From contig CAVZWL010000026.1 in the NCBI GenBank assembly GCA_963778945.1, positions 1-64,000 on the forward strand: a stretch of DNA of 64,000 nt. The letters are read 5' to 3'. Positions 9,335-19,885 of the stretch are shown here, in pieces (position 1 is the stretch's first letter; the number at the start of each line of letters is the position of its first letter). This stretch comes from Fen-1254 sp963778945 (GTDB taxonomy: Bacteria; Bacteroidota; Ignavibacteria; UBA10030). The notes beneath the pieces were generated by a model, which was not told where the DNA came from, ran no database searches, and saw only the letters and a list, made by a program, of their open reading frames with translations. Position numbers and translations under genes: made by a program.

Positions 9335-10084
9335 ATGAAATCTAAATTATTCTTTCCGATCCTTTGCGTTTGCATGATTGCAGTCTCCGTTCTTCATGCG
9401 GAAAAAACAATTCCAAAGCTCGACCAGCGTGTTACCGATTTGACGAATACGCTGAGCTTTCAGGAATGGCAGACATTGGAAAAACTGGCGAAGTCTTATG
9501 AGGATACGACATCCAACCAGATTGCCATTCTTATGATTCAAACGCTGGGCGGCTGGGATATAGAAGAATATGCGAATCGGGTTTTTACGGAAAACCGTAT
9601 CGGCATGAAAAAGAAAAACAACGGTGTTTTACTCGTCATCGCAAAAAACGAACAAACGATGAAAATCGAAGTCGGGTACGGCCTCGAAGGCGTTCTGACC
9701 GACGCTCTTTCGTCAAGAATCATCCGCGATGATATCGTTCCCTTTTTTCGGCAGGGAAATTATTTTGCGGGATTGATTTCGGGGACGGATGCATTAATGC
9801 GAGCATGTGCCGGAGAATATCATGCCGATGAAAAGAGCGGCAAAAGGCATGGTGCGCCCGGGAATTTGGTGCTGATGATTATTCTTTTTATTCTGTTTTT
9901 CCTTACCCCGTTGTTTCCCTCAAGACGAAGGCATATCATCGGTTCCGGAGGACCGTTCTATTATTCCGGCTGGGGCGGCGGTTTTGGAAGCGGTCTCGGC
10001 GGGTTCGGAGGCGGGTCAGGAGGCGGCGGCTGGAGCGGCGGCGGCGGAATGTCCGGCGGCGGCGGTGCGGTCGGAAGCTGGTAG
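9335..10084 (+). CDS. TPM-domain membrane protein (YgcG family)
   Basis: A signal peptide is followed by a TPM domain (residues about 25-150: SNQIAILMIQTL, NGVLLVIAKNE, EVGYGLEGVLTD), one membrane helix (LVLMIILFILFFLTPLF) and a Gly/Ser-rich tail such as GGFGGGSGGGGW. This is the classic layout of proteins paired with LemA. TPM domains occur in plant PSII-repair protein TLP18.3 and bacterial membrane proteins; the bacterial role is unclear. ATG 9335 is chosen; a GTG at 9323 overlapping lemA is the alternative. Confidence 0.88.
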   Translation: MKSKLFFPILCVCMIAVSVLHAEKTIPKLDQRVTDLTNTLSFQEWQTLEKLAKSYEDTTSNQIAILMIQTLGGWDIEEYANRVFTENRIGMKKKNNGVLLVIAKNEQTMKIEVGYGLEGVLTDALSSRIIRDDIVPFFRQGNYFAGLISGTDALMRACAGEYHADEKSGKRHGAPGNLVLMIILFILFFLTPLFPSRRRHIIGSGGPFYYSGWGGGFGSGLGGFGGGSGGGGWSGGGGMSGGGGAVGSW

Positions 10085-10091
10085 GCATGCT

Positions 10092-10771
10092 ATGAGCGAA
10101 CAACTGGTCAAAATACTGCTTGTGGAGGAAAGCCCTGAAACGGCCCGGGTGATACAGGAAAACCTGGGAAAATTCGATAAAGCTGTTTTTACGGTACACT
10201 GGGTGCAAGGCGGCGAAGAGGCTCTTCGAAAAATCGACGAACGAGCCGGATTTCGATGTTATCGTGACCGATTATTATATGACCGGCATGAACGGTCTGG
10301 ATTTCACGAGAATGGTTCTGAAAGAGAAAAAAATCGATATACCGATCATTTTCCTTACGACCAATAAGAACATGGACATTGTCATCCAGATCATGAAGCT
10401 TGGCGTCAAGGATTATTTGTTCAAGGAATCGGTCGGATTGCCGATTTTTCCGCAAACCATACTCAGTCATGTTGCAAAAATTCGGCTGAAGAAGGAAGTG
10501 AACGAACTTGAAGCAAAACAGCGCCGGCTGGATGCCATGCAGGAAATTGTGCTGCAGATTTCGGAAGAAATCAGTTCCCCGCTGGAAAGCATGAAGGCCA
10601 TCGCCGGCGAATTGATTGCAGAATAATCAATCGGAAAAAGCACAGAAGTATTTGCAGATTATTAAGGAAAATGTCGTGCGGATGGAAGTGAAAATGGAGA
10701 AGCTGAAGAATCTGAAGGACGATAAGACGATTCAGTATATCAAAGACATCCGGATGATCGACTTGTCGTAA
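10092..10771 (+). CDS. Receiver domain fused to a His-less HisKA-like helix (two frame changes)
   Basis: A single-receiver response regulator. Conserved parts are KILLVEESPE, the phospho-acceptor region VIVTDYYMTGMNG, PIIFLTTN and the Lys in VKDYLFKES. Instead of a DNA-binding domain it ends in a coiled helical segment resembling the histidine-kinase dimerisation domain (LQISEEISSPLESM, then IIKENVVRMEVKMEKLKNLK). The position of the phospho-accepting His is Glu. Extra bases near 10231-10243 and 10624 interrupt the frame; corrected, the protein ends at TAA 10769-10771 (about 225 residues). It lies between two TPM genes, so a link to that envelope module is possible. The partner kinase is unknown. 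Confidence 0.75.
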
Positions 10772-10797
10772 GCTGGAACACTCAAGGAATGATAGTC

Positions 10798-11257
10798 ATG
10801 AAAAAATCGGTAAAGAAGTTCTTTCCGCAGGAAGATTTGCAGGCAATTGCCGATGCGATCGGTGAAGCAGAGAAAACGACGCTGGGCGAGATTCGCGTCG
10901 ATATCCGCCAGCGAAGGAATTGGCTGGAGACGAAAACTTTCGATCGAAGCGATGGCACGCCGCGAATTTCATAAGTTGAAAATGACGCAAACACCGCAGA
11001 GAACGGGCATCTTGATTTTTCTTCTTCTGCAGGACAGGGCATTCTACATTCTTGCCGACGAAGGAATCCACAGGAAGGTCGAAGACGGAACATGGGATGC
11101 GATTGCCAAAGAAATGTCGGAGCATTTTTCTCAAAAGAATTTCCGATCGGGGATTATCCACGGCGTGCAACGCGTCGGCGAAATTCTGACTCGCCACTTC
11201 CCGGAAAATCCGAAGGACAAGGAAAACGAATTGCCGAATGATGTGAGCATTAGCTGA
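10798..11257 (+). CDS. Soluble TPM-domain protein (one frame change)
   Basis: A second TPM domain without membrane helix or signal peptide (about 150 residues): FFPQEDLQAIADAIGEAE, TLGEIRVDIRQR, then after the frame change IEAMARREFHKLKM, GILIFLLLQDRAFYILADEGI and HFSQKNFRSGIIHGVQRVGEIL. One extra base lies near 10915-10935. The start at 10798 has AAGGA upstream at good spacing. It forms an operon-like set with the YgcG-type protein at 9335; such short TPM proteins usually accompany LemA. Its stop overlaps the next start by one base. Confidence 0.8.
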
Positions 11258-12118
11258 TGCCGACAATGAATTGTAATGCCGCTCTTGCCCAGATCGATTC
11301 CCGTGTCGGAAACGTGAAGGCCAATCTTGAACATCATCTTGAATGTATCGATACAGCGATTGCACAGGGCGCGCAGCTGATTCTTTTTCCCGAACTCAGC
11401 CTTACCGGTTATACGCTGCGCGATCTTGCCTGGGATGTGGCTCTCGATCCGTAGAACTCTCCGGTGTTCGCTTCGTTGAAAGAAAAGAGCAGGAAAATTT
11501 CCATCGTTGTCGGATTTGTCGAGAGCGCCCGCAATCACGCGCTTTACAACAGCGCTGCTTTTCTGGAGGACGGCGAGATACGGTTCATCCATAGGAAAAT
11601 ATATCCTCCGACATACGGCATGTTCGAAGAAGGCAGATATTTTAGTTCCGGGGACATCTCTCCGTGCTTTCGATTCCAAGCTGGGCCGGTTCGGGATACT
11701 GATTTGCGAAGATCTCTGGCATCTTTCACTGCCGTATCTTCTTGCCGCGGACGGTGCGGAAGCAATCTGCGTACTGACGGCAAGCCCGACCCGTCTCGGG
11801 GGTGAAAGTAAAATTCTCGATAATCAGGTCGTGAACCACGAACATCACCGCACCTATGCACGATTGTTAAATATCTATATCCTCTTCAGCAATAGAGTCG
11901 GTTTTGAAGACGGCGTGAATTTCTGGGGAGGGTCTGCCGTGACAGCACCGGACGGTGCAATGATAAAAACCGCTCAAATTCTTTCAGAAGAGATCATCTA
12001 TGCCCCTCTCCATTCGCTGGAAGTCCAGCGTGCACGGCGCTTTTCCCGCCATTTCCTCGATGAACGCACCGAATTGGTTTTGGAAACTCTTCAGCGGCTT
12101 CTGAAGTCTAAGGAGTAA
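11257..12118 (+). CDS. Carbon-nitrogen hydrolase (nitrilase superfamily; nonsense codon and frame change)
   Basis: Homologous to nitrilase-type amidohydrolases and the glutaminase half of NAD synthetases. The Glu-Lys-Cys triad is visible: Glu in LFPELSLTGY, Lys in HRKIYPPTYG and Cys in ILICEDLWH. About 285 residues, so the NAD synthetase domain is absent. Two lesions occur: an in-frame TAG at 11452-11454 (between ALDP and NSPVF), and an extra G in the G4 run at 11650-11653 that shifts the frame before TSLRAFDSKLGRFG. The first is a substitution, unlike the indels elsewhere. Substrate unknown; it follows the TPM gene without a gap. Confidence 0.75.
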
Positions 12119-12128
12119 CAATAATGGT

Positions 12129-12162
12129 GCGGGAGAATAGATTGAATCTCCCTGCTTTTTTT
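12129..12162 (+). terminator. Intrinsic terminator after the capA-lemA-TPM cluster
   Basis: Arms GGGAGA and TCTCCC separated by about ten bases, followed by GC and a run of seven T. It separates the nitrilase gene from htpX. Confidence 0.75.
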
Positions 12163-12203
12163 CATAAATTACAAGATTGTTAGTGGAATTATTGAGGTTG
12201 AAT

Positions 12204-13063
12204 ATGTCAAATTCATTCAAAACAGTCGTTCTGATGGCATCCTTGATGGGCTTGTTCCTTTTTCTGGGTCAGGCTCTCGGGGGCGAAAACGGCCTTATTA
12301 TGGCTTTTATGTTTTCTCTTTTTATGAACTTTGGAGCTTATTGGTTTTCCAGTAAGATCGTCTTGATGAGTTACAGAGCCCGCGAAGTGACGGAAGCGGA
12401 ATCTCCGCGTCTTTACGGAATTGTTCAGCGTCTTGTCGACGCAGGCGCAATTGCCGATGCCAAAAGTTTATATTTTGCCGGGCGAAACGCCGAATGCTTT
12501 TGCAACGGGAAGAAATCCGGAGCATGCCGCCGTGGCTGCAACAGAAGGAATTTTGAGCATGCTCAATGACGAAGAGCTGGAAGGAGTGATCGGGCACGAA
12601 CTGGCGCATGTAAAGCATAGAGATATTTTAATCTCTACTATTGTCGCAACGCTTGCCGGAACCATTACTTTTGTTGCGCGCATGGCGATGTATGCTACAA
12701 TTTTTACGGGCGAGTTCCCGTGATCGCGAAAATTCAAATCCGATCGGCGGAATTGCAATGATTATTCTCGCGCCTATTGCCGCGATGCTGATACAGCTTG
12801 CCGTTTCGCGCAGCCGTGAATTTGCCGCGGATGAAGGCGGAGCGCAAATCAGCGGACATCCGCTCGGACTGGCCAATGCATTGCGCAAACTCGAAGCCGG
12901 GGCGGCGCAAATACCGATGGAAAATGCCGGAACGGCGACGGCTCACATGTTTATCGTCAATCCGCTTTCCGGCGGAGGCATTGCAAAATTATTTTCAACG
13001 CATCCTCCTACGGAGGAACGCATCGAGCGGCTGGAACAGATTGCCCTGGGCGGCGCTCGCTGA
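12204..13063 (+). CDS. htpX: Zinc metalloprotease HtpX (two frame changes)
   Basis: A membrane-bound M48 protease for quality control of membrane proteins. The N-terminal hydrophobic helices (VVLMASLMGLFLFLGQAL and a second near residue 35) precede LPMPKVYILPGETPNAFATG, the zinc motif HELAH and the third ligand region SREFAADEGGA. It ends with STHPPTEERIERL, typical of HtpX. Extra bases near 12445 and 12712 split the frame; corrected length is about 285 residues, exactly the family norm. ATG 12204 has GAGG upstream. Confidence 0.9.
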
Positions 13064-13144
13064 TATGATGTCACAGCGGACGGATGGACCGGTTTCTGCG
13101 CACAATTGTTTTTTGAAAAAGGATCGAAGATCTTTGATGTGCCG

Positions 13145-14147
13145 ATGAAAAGACGTCTTTTGTTTATTGCAATTGTTCTATGTGGAGTTTTTACTGCGGC
13201 CTCTGCACAACAAGAAGACACGGCTTCGGCGGTGCGTCTTTTGTTCTTCGGCGATATCAATCTCGGACGAACCGTCGGCCAGAAATTGCTGCAGGGAAAA
13301 ACCGGCTATCCGTTCGCAACGGGTCAGGGACAGCCTGGCGGAAGCAGATTTTGTGTTTGCGAATCTGGAAAGCGTGATCTCGGATCAGCATGGAGAAACG
13401 CAAAGCAAAAAATCGAATATTGTTTTTTGCGCTCCGCCGGTAGCAGGAGCAGTTCTTCGCGATGCGCATATTTCGATTGTCGTCGACGGCGAACAATCAT
13501 GCGTACGATTACGGCATGAAAGGCATTGTCGAGACGGTGCGCTCTTTGAACGAAGCAGGCGTTCTTTTTACCGGAACGACAGACCGACAGCACGACGGGT
13601 TTTCCGCCCGTTATTATCGAGAAGCATGGAATTCGAATCGGTTTTGTGGCATATACGCAATTTGTCAATTTTCGCGGCGCATGGCAGGGTTATATTTCGC
13701 TCTACGACAGCCTTCGCGCGCGGAAAGAAATCGATTCTCTGAAACGGAAGGTCGACTTTGTCGTAGCGAGTTTTCACGGCGGGGAGGAATATAAAGATAC
13801 AGCTGACGGCAAAACATTGCATCAATTGCATCAGCTTGCGGAGTACGGCGCCGATATCGTTATCGGCCACCATCCGCATGTACCGCGCGGAGTGTATCGC
13901 CTTCGGCCGCAGCATTATTTTTGTATCGCTCGGCAATTTTGTTTTTTATCAGCCGCAGCACGTATGGACGCAGCGTTCATACGGTGTGAGCGTGGAAGTA
14001 AAAAAAGAACATGGGCATTTGCAAAAGCCTGTTGTTCCGGCTTCTGCCGTGCTCTGCAGGATATCAGCCTTCGTTCGTGACGGCACAGCGAAGAAGAGCG
14101 AATCGATTATTCGTCATATTCAAAGTTCTTCGAATGTAGACATTTGA
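13145..14147 (+). CDS. Second CapA family protein, heavily frame-disrupted
   Basis: A paralogue of the 7621 gene. Pieces in successive frames spell a complete CapA protein: signal peptide LLFIAIVLCGVFTAASA, LLFFGDINLGRTVG, FVFANLESVISD, STANNHAYDYGMKGI, SFHGGEEYKD, GHHPHVPRGV and VSLGNFVFYQPQHVW. The frame advances by one base four times (near 13315, 13480, 13605 and 13895), each consistent with a single extra base. Either the consensus is poor here or this is a pseudogene; preservation of every motif favours sequencing error. Function as for the family, substrate unknown. Confidence 0.7.
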
Positions 14148-14205
14148 AAAAACAGAAAGAGGTTATCTTGTACAAATTCCAGATCATCATTAAACAGGAT
14201 TCTTG

Positions 14206-15033
14206 ATGGCAGTCTCTTCGGCATTCTGCTTGTCGCAGTTCTTGACGGGATGCAGCGGTGAAGAAGCGGTAAAACAGCTCAGCGCAGCCCAGCAATTCGA
14301 AATCGGCATGGAAAAATTTCAAGATGAAGATTACCTGGATGCTATCGACGCTTTCAAAGTGATTACACTGCAATATCAAGGCTCGCGGTTTGCCGATGGT
14401 GCGCAGTTTTATATGGGTGAATGCCGTTTTTTGCGTGAAGAATATGTGCTGGCAGCATATGAATATGATCTTCTTATTAAAAATATGCCGATGAGCAAAT
14501 ATGTCTTCACTGCACGGTTTAAAAAAGGGACATGCTATGACGCAGCTGTCTCCGAGGTCGTATCTCGATCAGGAGTATACCAAAAAAGCAATCGATGCTT
14601 ATCAGGCTTTTCTCGAATATCATCCGAACGATTCTTTGGCCGTTCAGGCCGATGCCCGAATCCGGGAATTGACGCATAAATTGGCAAAGAAAGATTATGA
14701 GAACGGCGTCATTTATATGAAGATGGAATATTACAAGGCCGCAATATATTATTTTGATATAATCCTGGATAAATATTACGATACCGAATATGCCGAACCT
14801 GCTATGTTTAAAAAAATCCAATCGCTGTATTTTCAGAAAAAATATTCCGATGCCACGAGAAGGAATTGGATAATTTTGTGAAAAAATTTCCGGCAAGTTC
14901 GTTTCTTGCCGAAGTACCGAAGCTTCGCGACGATATAAAAGCAGGAATTCTCGATGGCAGCGGCAGAAGCGAGGAAAAGAAAAGAAGGCTTCAGAACACT
15001 CCGATGCAGCCTGGAGAGAAGTGCAGACAATGA
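14206..15033 (+). CDS. BamD-like TPR lipoprotein (two frame changes)
   Basis: Resembles BamD/YfiO, the essential TPR lipoprotein of the outer-membrane beta-barrel assembly complex. The lipobox is FLTGCSG, followed by TPR pairs such as DYLDAIDAFKVITLQY, SRFADGAQFYMGECRF, and later KKAIDAYQAFLEYHPNDS and KAAIYYFDIILDKY. Frame changes occur near 14540 (extra base) and near 14860 (missing base); the end is ELDNFVKKFPASSFLAEV. The start is uncertain: ATG 14206 is used, but a start about 35 bases upstream is likely if another indel is present. The stop overlaps the thioesterase start. Confidence 0.7.
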
Positions 15034-15509
15034 ACAGTCCAGCAGCAAAACCTGTGCGGGCATCTCAAGTCGAGATGACGGAGCTTGTCCTTCCGAACGA
15101 TACCAACAGGTTCGGGAATCTACTGGGCGGACGCATGATGCATTGGATTGATATTGCGGGAGCGATTGCCGCTTCCCGTCATTCCAATAAATTGTGCGTC
15201 ACCGCCTCGGTCGATGAAATTCAGTTTCATCATCCTGTAAAGCAGGGGGAAGTCGTGGTTTTAAAAGCATCGGTCAACAGAGTGTTCAGGACTTCTCTTG
15301 AAGTCGGTGTTCGCGTTCTCAAAGAAGATTCTTTAACGGGGGATCGGAAACACACGAATACTGCATATCTGACATATGTTGCAATCGATGAAAATGGAAA
15401 ACCGGCAGAGGTTCTTCCTGTCCGGCCGGTCAGCCGCGACGAACGGCGGCGCTTTGCGGATGCGGCAAAAAGACGCCGGCTTCGGCTGAAACGCAGGCAA
15501 AAAAAATAA
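15030..15509 (+). CDS. Hot-dog acyl-CoA thioesterase
   Basis: YciA/BACH-type acyl-CoA hydrolase of the hot-dog fold. Key text is PNDTNRFGNLLGGRMMHWID with the catalytic Asn/Asp region, then ASVDEIQFHHPVKQGEVV and NTAYLTYVAIDENGKP. The C-terminus has a basic tail (AKRRRLRLKRRQKK) that is longer than usual. Length 159 residues. The ATG at 15030 overlaps the end of the BamD-like gene; a GTG at 15021 is an alternative. Acyl chain preference cannot be read from sequence. Confidence 0.88.
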   Translation: MNSPAAKPVRASQVEMTELVLPNDTNRFGNLLGGRMMHWIDIAGAIAASRHSNKLCVTASVDEIQFHHPVKQGEVVVLKASVNRVFRTSLEVGVRVLKEDSLTGDRKHTNTAYLTYVAIDENGKPAEVLPVRPVSRDERRRFADAAKRRRLRLKRRQKK

Positions 15510-15556
15510 TTGGATAGAAAGGGGAATGTCTACAATTCCGTGGTACAGCTTTGGCG

Positions 15557-17778
15557 GTGTCGTGTAAGCTGATTTTTGTGTTCTCCGTTTTTTTGTTTTG
15601 CTTTTCTGGATGATTGACGGCGGAGGTTATGTTCTGGCGCAAGAATCAGTCTTCGGTGAAATGCAACAAGGTGCATGTTCCGCTCCATGCGGCAAGATGC
15701 AAGCTTCTGGAGCATACGGAAGATGAAACGACTCTCCTTTTTTGGACTCCCGGCAGTAAAATATTTTTCATCGTTTCCCTTCGATGAAGCATCTGCCTCA
15801 TGCCGCATCGCTTCACATACGGTGAAGACCGCCGATCGATGATATCATTCCGGGAAGAATCGAACCCAACGGCCGCCGATGCTTGTATCTTTCATGTCTC
15901 AGCGACCGGACTATTTCTGTCCTTCTGCGCTTCGAGAGCGATACAGTCCTGCCGTCCCGCGTCATTCATGTCCCTTTTCCGCCTTCTCGTTGCATAGAAG
16001 CAGATATCAATAACGACGGCAAATCGGATCTTCTTGTTTTCGATTCGAAAACACCCGGCATCCAGCCGTACATCGGGGACGGCAGGGGAAATTTCAGACA
16101 GGGGAAGACCATCGCTCCCGAAAATGCCGTGGAAGCTCTTGCCTGTGCATTTTTCAATAATGACAACATCTTGGATCTCATCTTTTATGATTGGGTGAAA
16201 GGCGAGCTGCATGTCCTTTACGGTGTCGGCCGCGGAAGATTTATCGACCAGAGCACGTTCCCGGTTCAGGAAGATGTAGGCGATATTACCGTTGTCCCTG
16301 CTGCCCCAAATCGTCCTGTGCGGCTGCTGCTCCTCTTGAAAAAGAGCCCCGGTCTGCAAACATGGGAAGGGAATGATTTCGGGGATTTTAAAATGATCCG
16401 CAGCAATACCTTTAACTCTCTGCCGCAGGAATTTTCTGCAGCCGGCCTGGGCGGCAGCGAAATGCCGGAGTATGTTTTTACGACAGATTCTTCTCTTGTG
16501 AATGTAGTCTGTTTATGATGATACGGCAGGTTATTCACAGTGCTTCGTTACGGTTCCGGCGCTTTCATATCTTCCATGGCCGTCATACCCGTCTTCTCAA
16601 GGAGGGAAAGGAAATGTAGCTGTGTGGGATGACCGGCTGCAGACGCTTACGCTCCTGCTTCCCGGGGACAGGTCGCTCCCGCTGGGGGATTCGGTTCTTT
16701 TCGCGGCCGGAGTTTTTCCGACGGATATCACTGTTCAGAAAAACATCGCCGCGTGCTGCGGGAGACATTATCGTGACGGACAAAGTAAATAATTCTCTCG
16801 TTTGGTTGTCGGGGCGGCATGAATTCGATCCCTTCCGGGGCTATGATGCATCCGATTTCCGATTCCCCTTATTCAGTGGCATTCCATTCGCGGAACGATT
16901 CGGTGACCAACCTTCTCGTTTCCTATCCGGATGCTCAGAAACTCGCTTATGTTTCAATTGCTTCCAACGGGTCGCTGAACGAAGCAATCATCCCTTCAGA
17001 GGGAAGACCGGAATTTCTTTCCGTGAAGAACGAAGCTTTAAAAAACGATAACGTCATATCGCTTAACATGCAATCTCCTACGATAGCGGCATCGCTCAGT
17101 TTTTATGAACGGCTGGAGCCGTCCGAATTCATCGAACGAACATTCCGCCTCTCTCCTCCCGCAGTGCTTCTGGGAGCTGCTGTTGATGACCTCAATCGGG
17201 ATTCTCTTCCCGATATCGTCTATGCATATCGTTCGGCAGATACTGCTGCAGTCGAACTGGGAGTGGCATTGGGCGATTCGGCTCTCACGATGCTTCATCG
17301 AATTGTCCTGCTGAATTTTCATCTTCCGGAGACCGACACGATCGATCTCTGGCTGACACATCTTTCGCGCCGTGATACGCTTGATCTTCTTCTCTATGCG
17401 GGAGCGCCTTTTTATCAACTCTGGTGCGCGCATGGAAAAGGGGACAGCGTTTTTACGGATCCTGTCTTGATCGTCCCGCACCTGATTTTGACGGAACGCA
17501 GTCAGTTGAAAATTATCGATGTCGATCAGGACGGCCGCAACGATATCGTCGTTTTATCGGAGTCAGACCATGCAGTGGTGTGGTACCGGGCGATCGGGGA
17601 CTGCACATTCGACGGCGGAACGAAACTTGCCGATAGTTACAGGGACGGACATTTTGCAATCGGAGATATCGATGGGGACGGCATCAACGACCTGGTTCTT
17701 ACTTCGCCTCACGGGGGCTTTGTAAAGATCGTCAATGGTCTGGTATGGTCGCAGGCAGCGAAAGGCGGCAGGAGATAA
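15557..17778 (+). CDS. FG-GAP/VCBS repeat surface protein, heavily frame-disrupted
   Basis: A secreted beta-propeller-like protein built from FG-GAP repeats. Calcium-loop signatures are IEADINNDGKSDLLVFD, FFNNDNILDLIFYD, VDQDGRNDIVVLS and IGDIDGDGINDLVLTS. The N-terminal region (15557-15880) shows a hydrophobic start (KLIFVFSVFLFCFSG) but is broken into several frames, so the start is provisional. Further frame changes are near 16512, 16745 and 16830; after about 16830 the frame stays open to 17778. Such proteins often act in surface binding in FCB bacteria; no function can be assigned. It stands upstream of the ccm genes, separated by 88 bases. Confidence 0.65.
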
Positions 17779-17866
17779 ATGAACGCACATGGCATCATTT
17801 GCGCGAAGAATTATTCCGCAGGACAATTTTTGTGAAAAATCAGTCGATGAATAAGGAATAGCGATA

Positions 17867-18493
17867 ATGACAGGAACGATCATCCTCAGCGCTCAGTCGC
17901 TGGGGAAAAAATTTAACCGCAGAACGATCATCGACAATATATCGTTTTCTCTGACCGCTCCTTCTTCGCTGGCGCTGACAGGTAAGAACGGATCGGGCAA
18001 ATCGACTCTCTGCAAAATGATTGCAGGGATTCTGGAACCCTCCAGCGGCTCGGTTTCAATCCGACGGGAGGGTCAAAACAGTCCGGCTGCACAGAGCATC
18101 GGTTTTGTTACGCCGTACCTGAATTTGTACGATGAGTTTACTGCGGCGGAAAATATTCGCTTTCTCTCCCGCATTCGTTCCCGGCTGCCGGATGAAAAAA
18201 GGTTCCGGACTCTCATGGAGCAGGTCGATCTCTGGAAGCGGCGCGACGATGAGGTCGGAACATTTTCTTCCGGAATGAAACAGAAGCTGAAATATGTTTT
18301 TGCACTTGTGCATGAACCGCCTGTTCTCATACTGGATGAGCCGACCAGCAATCTCGATGACGACGGTATTCGGTTTGTCGGGAATGTTATTGAAGAGCAA
18401 AAACAAAACGGTCTGCTCATTATTGCGACCAATGATGCCGATGAATCGTCATGGTGCTCGGAGCACATCCGTCTTGGGGAGCGCGAACGATGA
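17867..18493 (+). CDS. ccmA: Cytochrome c biogenesis ABC transporter ATPase
   Basis: ATPase of the System I heme-handling ABC complex. The 208 residues show Walker A LTGKNGSGKST, signature FSSGMKQKLKY and Walker B PVLILDEPTSNLDD. Short ABC proteins of this size followed directly by a CcmB-type permease are CcmA. The stop overlaps ccmB by four bases (ATGA). Confidence 0.9.
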   Translation: MTGTIILSAQSLGKKFNRRTIIDNISFSLTAPSSLALTGKNGSGKSTLCKMIAGILEPSSGSVSIRREGQNSPAAQSIGFVTPYLNLYDEFTAAENIRFLSRIRSRLPDEKRFRTLMEQVDLWKRRDDEVGTFSSGMKQKLKYVFALVHEPPVLILDEPTSNLDDDGIRFVGNVIEEQKQNGLLIIATNDADESSWCSEHIRLGERER

Positions 18494-19161
18494 ATATTCT
18501 GACGCAGACATTTGCGATTGCCTCCAAAGACATGCGGTCGGAGCTGCGGACGCGTTATGCGCTCAATGCACTCCTGATGTTCGTCGTCACATCCGTGGCT
18601 ACGATTCTTTTCGCGCTGCGGGAAGATCGGGTCAGCACGGATGTCTTATCCGGTATGTACTGGGTCGTCGTTTTTTTCTCCGGCATGGCGGGATTGTCCA
18701 GAATATTTGTCGGAGAAGAAGAACGGGGAACGACATTGACGCTTCGGCTGATCGCTTCTCCATCTGCCGTCTATTTCGGCAAACTTCTCTTCAATTGCCT
18801 GCAAACGATACTTTTAGTTCTTGCGGCGACCGTTCTCTATCTCGCTGCATTTCCGGAATTCGTCATTCGATCGGCGGCGCTTTTTGCAGCAACAGTTGTC
18901 TTCGGAAGTCTGGGATTTGCCGCGGCAGCAACGATTATTGCTGCTATCGTTGCAAAAGCGCAGGCAAAAGGAACTTTGTATACCGTGCTGTCGTTTCCAA
19001 TTTTAGCCCCGCTGCTCCTGACAGTGATTCAAACGACTGCAATGGCGCTCGACGGCGCGGAGTTTTCGGCTGCTCTCGGTCAGTTTCAAATTTTATTCGG
19101 ATATATATGCGCGGTCATCGGTCTTTCCTTTATCCTGTTCGATTATATCTGGAAGGATTAA
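18490..19161 (+). CDS. ccmB: Heme exporter protein CcmB
   Basis: Membrane partner of CcmA; six predicted helices and the CcmB-specific text SGMYWVVVFFSGMAGLSRIFVGEEERGT. The ATG at 18490 overlaps the ccmA stop. About 223 residues, the normal size. Confidence 0.92.
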   Translation: MNILTQTFAIASKDMRSELRTRYALNALLMFVVTSVATILFALREDRVSTDVLSGMYWVVVFFSGMAGLSRIFVGEEERGTTLTLRLIASPSAVYFGKLLFNCLQTILLVLAATVLYLAAFPEFVIRSAALFAATVVFGSLGFAAAATIIAAIVAKAQAKGTLYTVLSFPILAPLLLTVIQTTAMALDGAEFSAALGQFQILFGYICAVIGLSFILFDYIWKD

Positions 19162-19162
19162 C

Positions 19163-19871
19163 GTGAAAATTGTCAAGATTCTCTCGATTGTTCTGATTTC
19201 TTTTGTTCTCTGTGCGGGAATTGCAGTGCCGATGGTTCCGCAGCCGCAAGGACTTTTCCAATTTCCGATTATTCCGGGACTTGAAAATAAAGCGCGCAAT
19301 ATTTTTTTTCATGTTCCTCTTGCATGGACGGCGGTGCTGGCTTTTCTTGGTTGCGCTCTGGCATGGATTCCGGTATCTCCGGACTCAGGATATTATGCAC
19401 GATCATCAATCGGTTGCCTCGGCCGGACTCGGTCTGATGTTTTGCCTTCTGGCAACAATAACCGGTTCCATCTGGGCTAAATTCAACTGGGGATCGTTCT
19501 GGAATTGGGATCCGCGCGAAACATCGATCTTTATTCTTCTTCTCATCTACGGGGCATATTTTGCACTCCGTTCGGCTTTGGCTTCGGAAGAAATTCGCGC
19601 GCGGCTTTCCGCCGTTTACAGTATGATTGCAGGCGTGACGGCGCCTTTTTTTGTTTTCGTTATGCCGCGTCTTTTCACGGGATTGCATCCGGGAGCACGC
19701 GGGGACGAAGCCGGCTCCACTCCGGTTGCGCAGCTTCACATGACCGGTCCGATGCGAATCGTCTTTTTTTGCGGATTGCTCGGCTTTTCACTGCTGTTCT
19801 TCTGGCTCCTGAACCTCCGCGTGCGCATTGCACGCCTGCAGGAACAGCATTCAATCAACCTTCAACCTTGA
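19163..19871 (+). CDS. ccmC: Heme-handling protein CcmC (one frame change)
   Basis: Six-helix membrane protein that loads heme onto CcmE. The tryptophan-rich periplasmic WWD-type motif is WGSFWNWDPRET, preceded by ARNIFFHVPLAWT with a conserved His. An extra base near 19370 moves the frame between LAWI and YLRTQDIMHDHQS. Start is GTG 19163, one base after the ccmB stop. Corrected length of about 235 residues is normal. Confidence 0.9.
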
Positions 19872-19885
19872 ATCATGAGGCGGTT

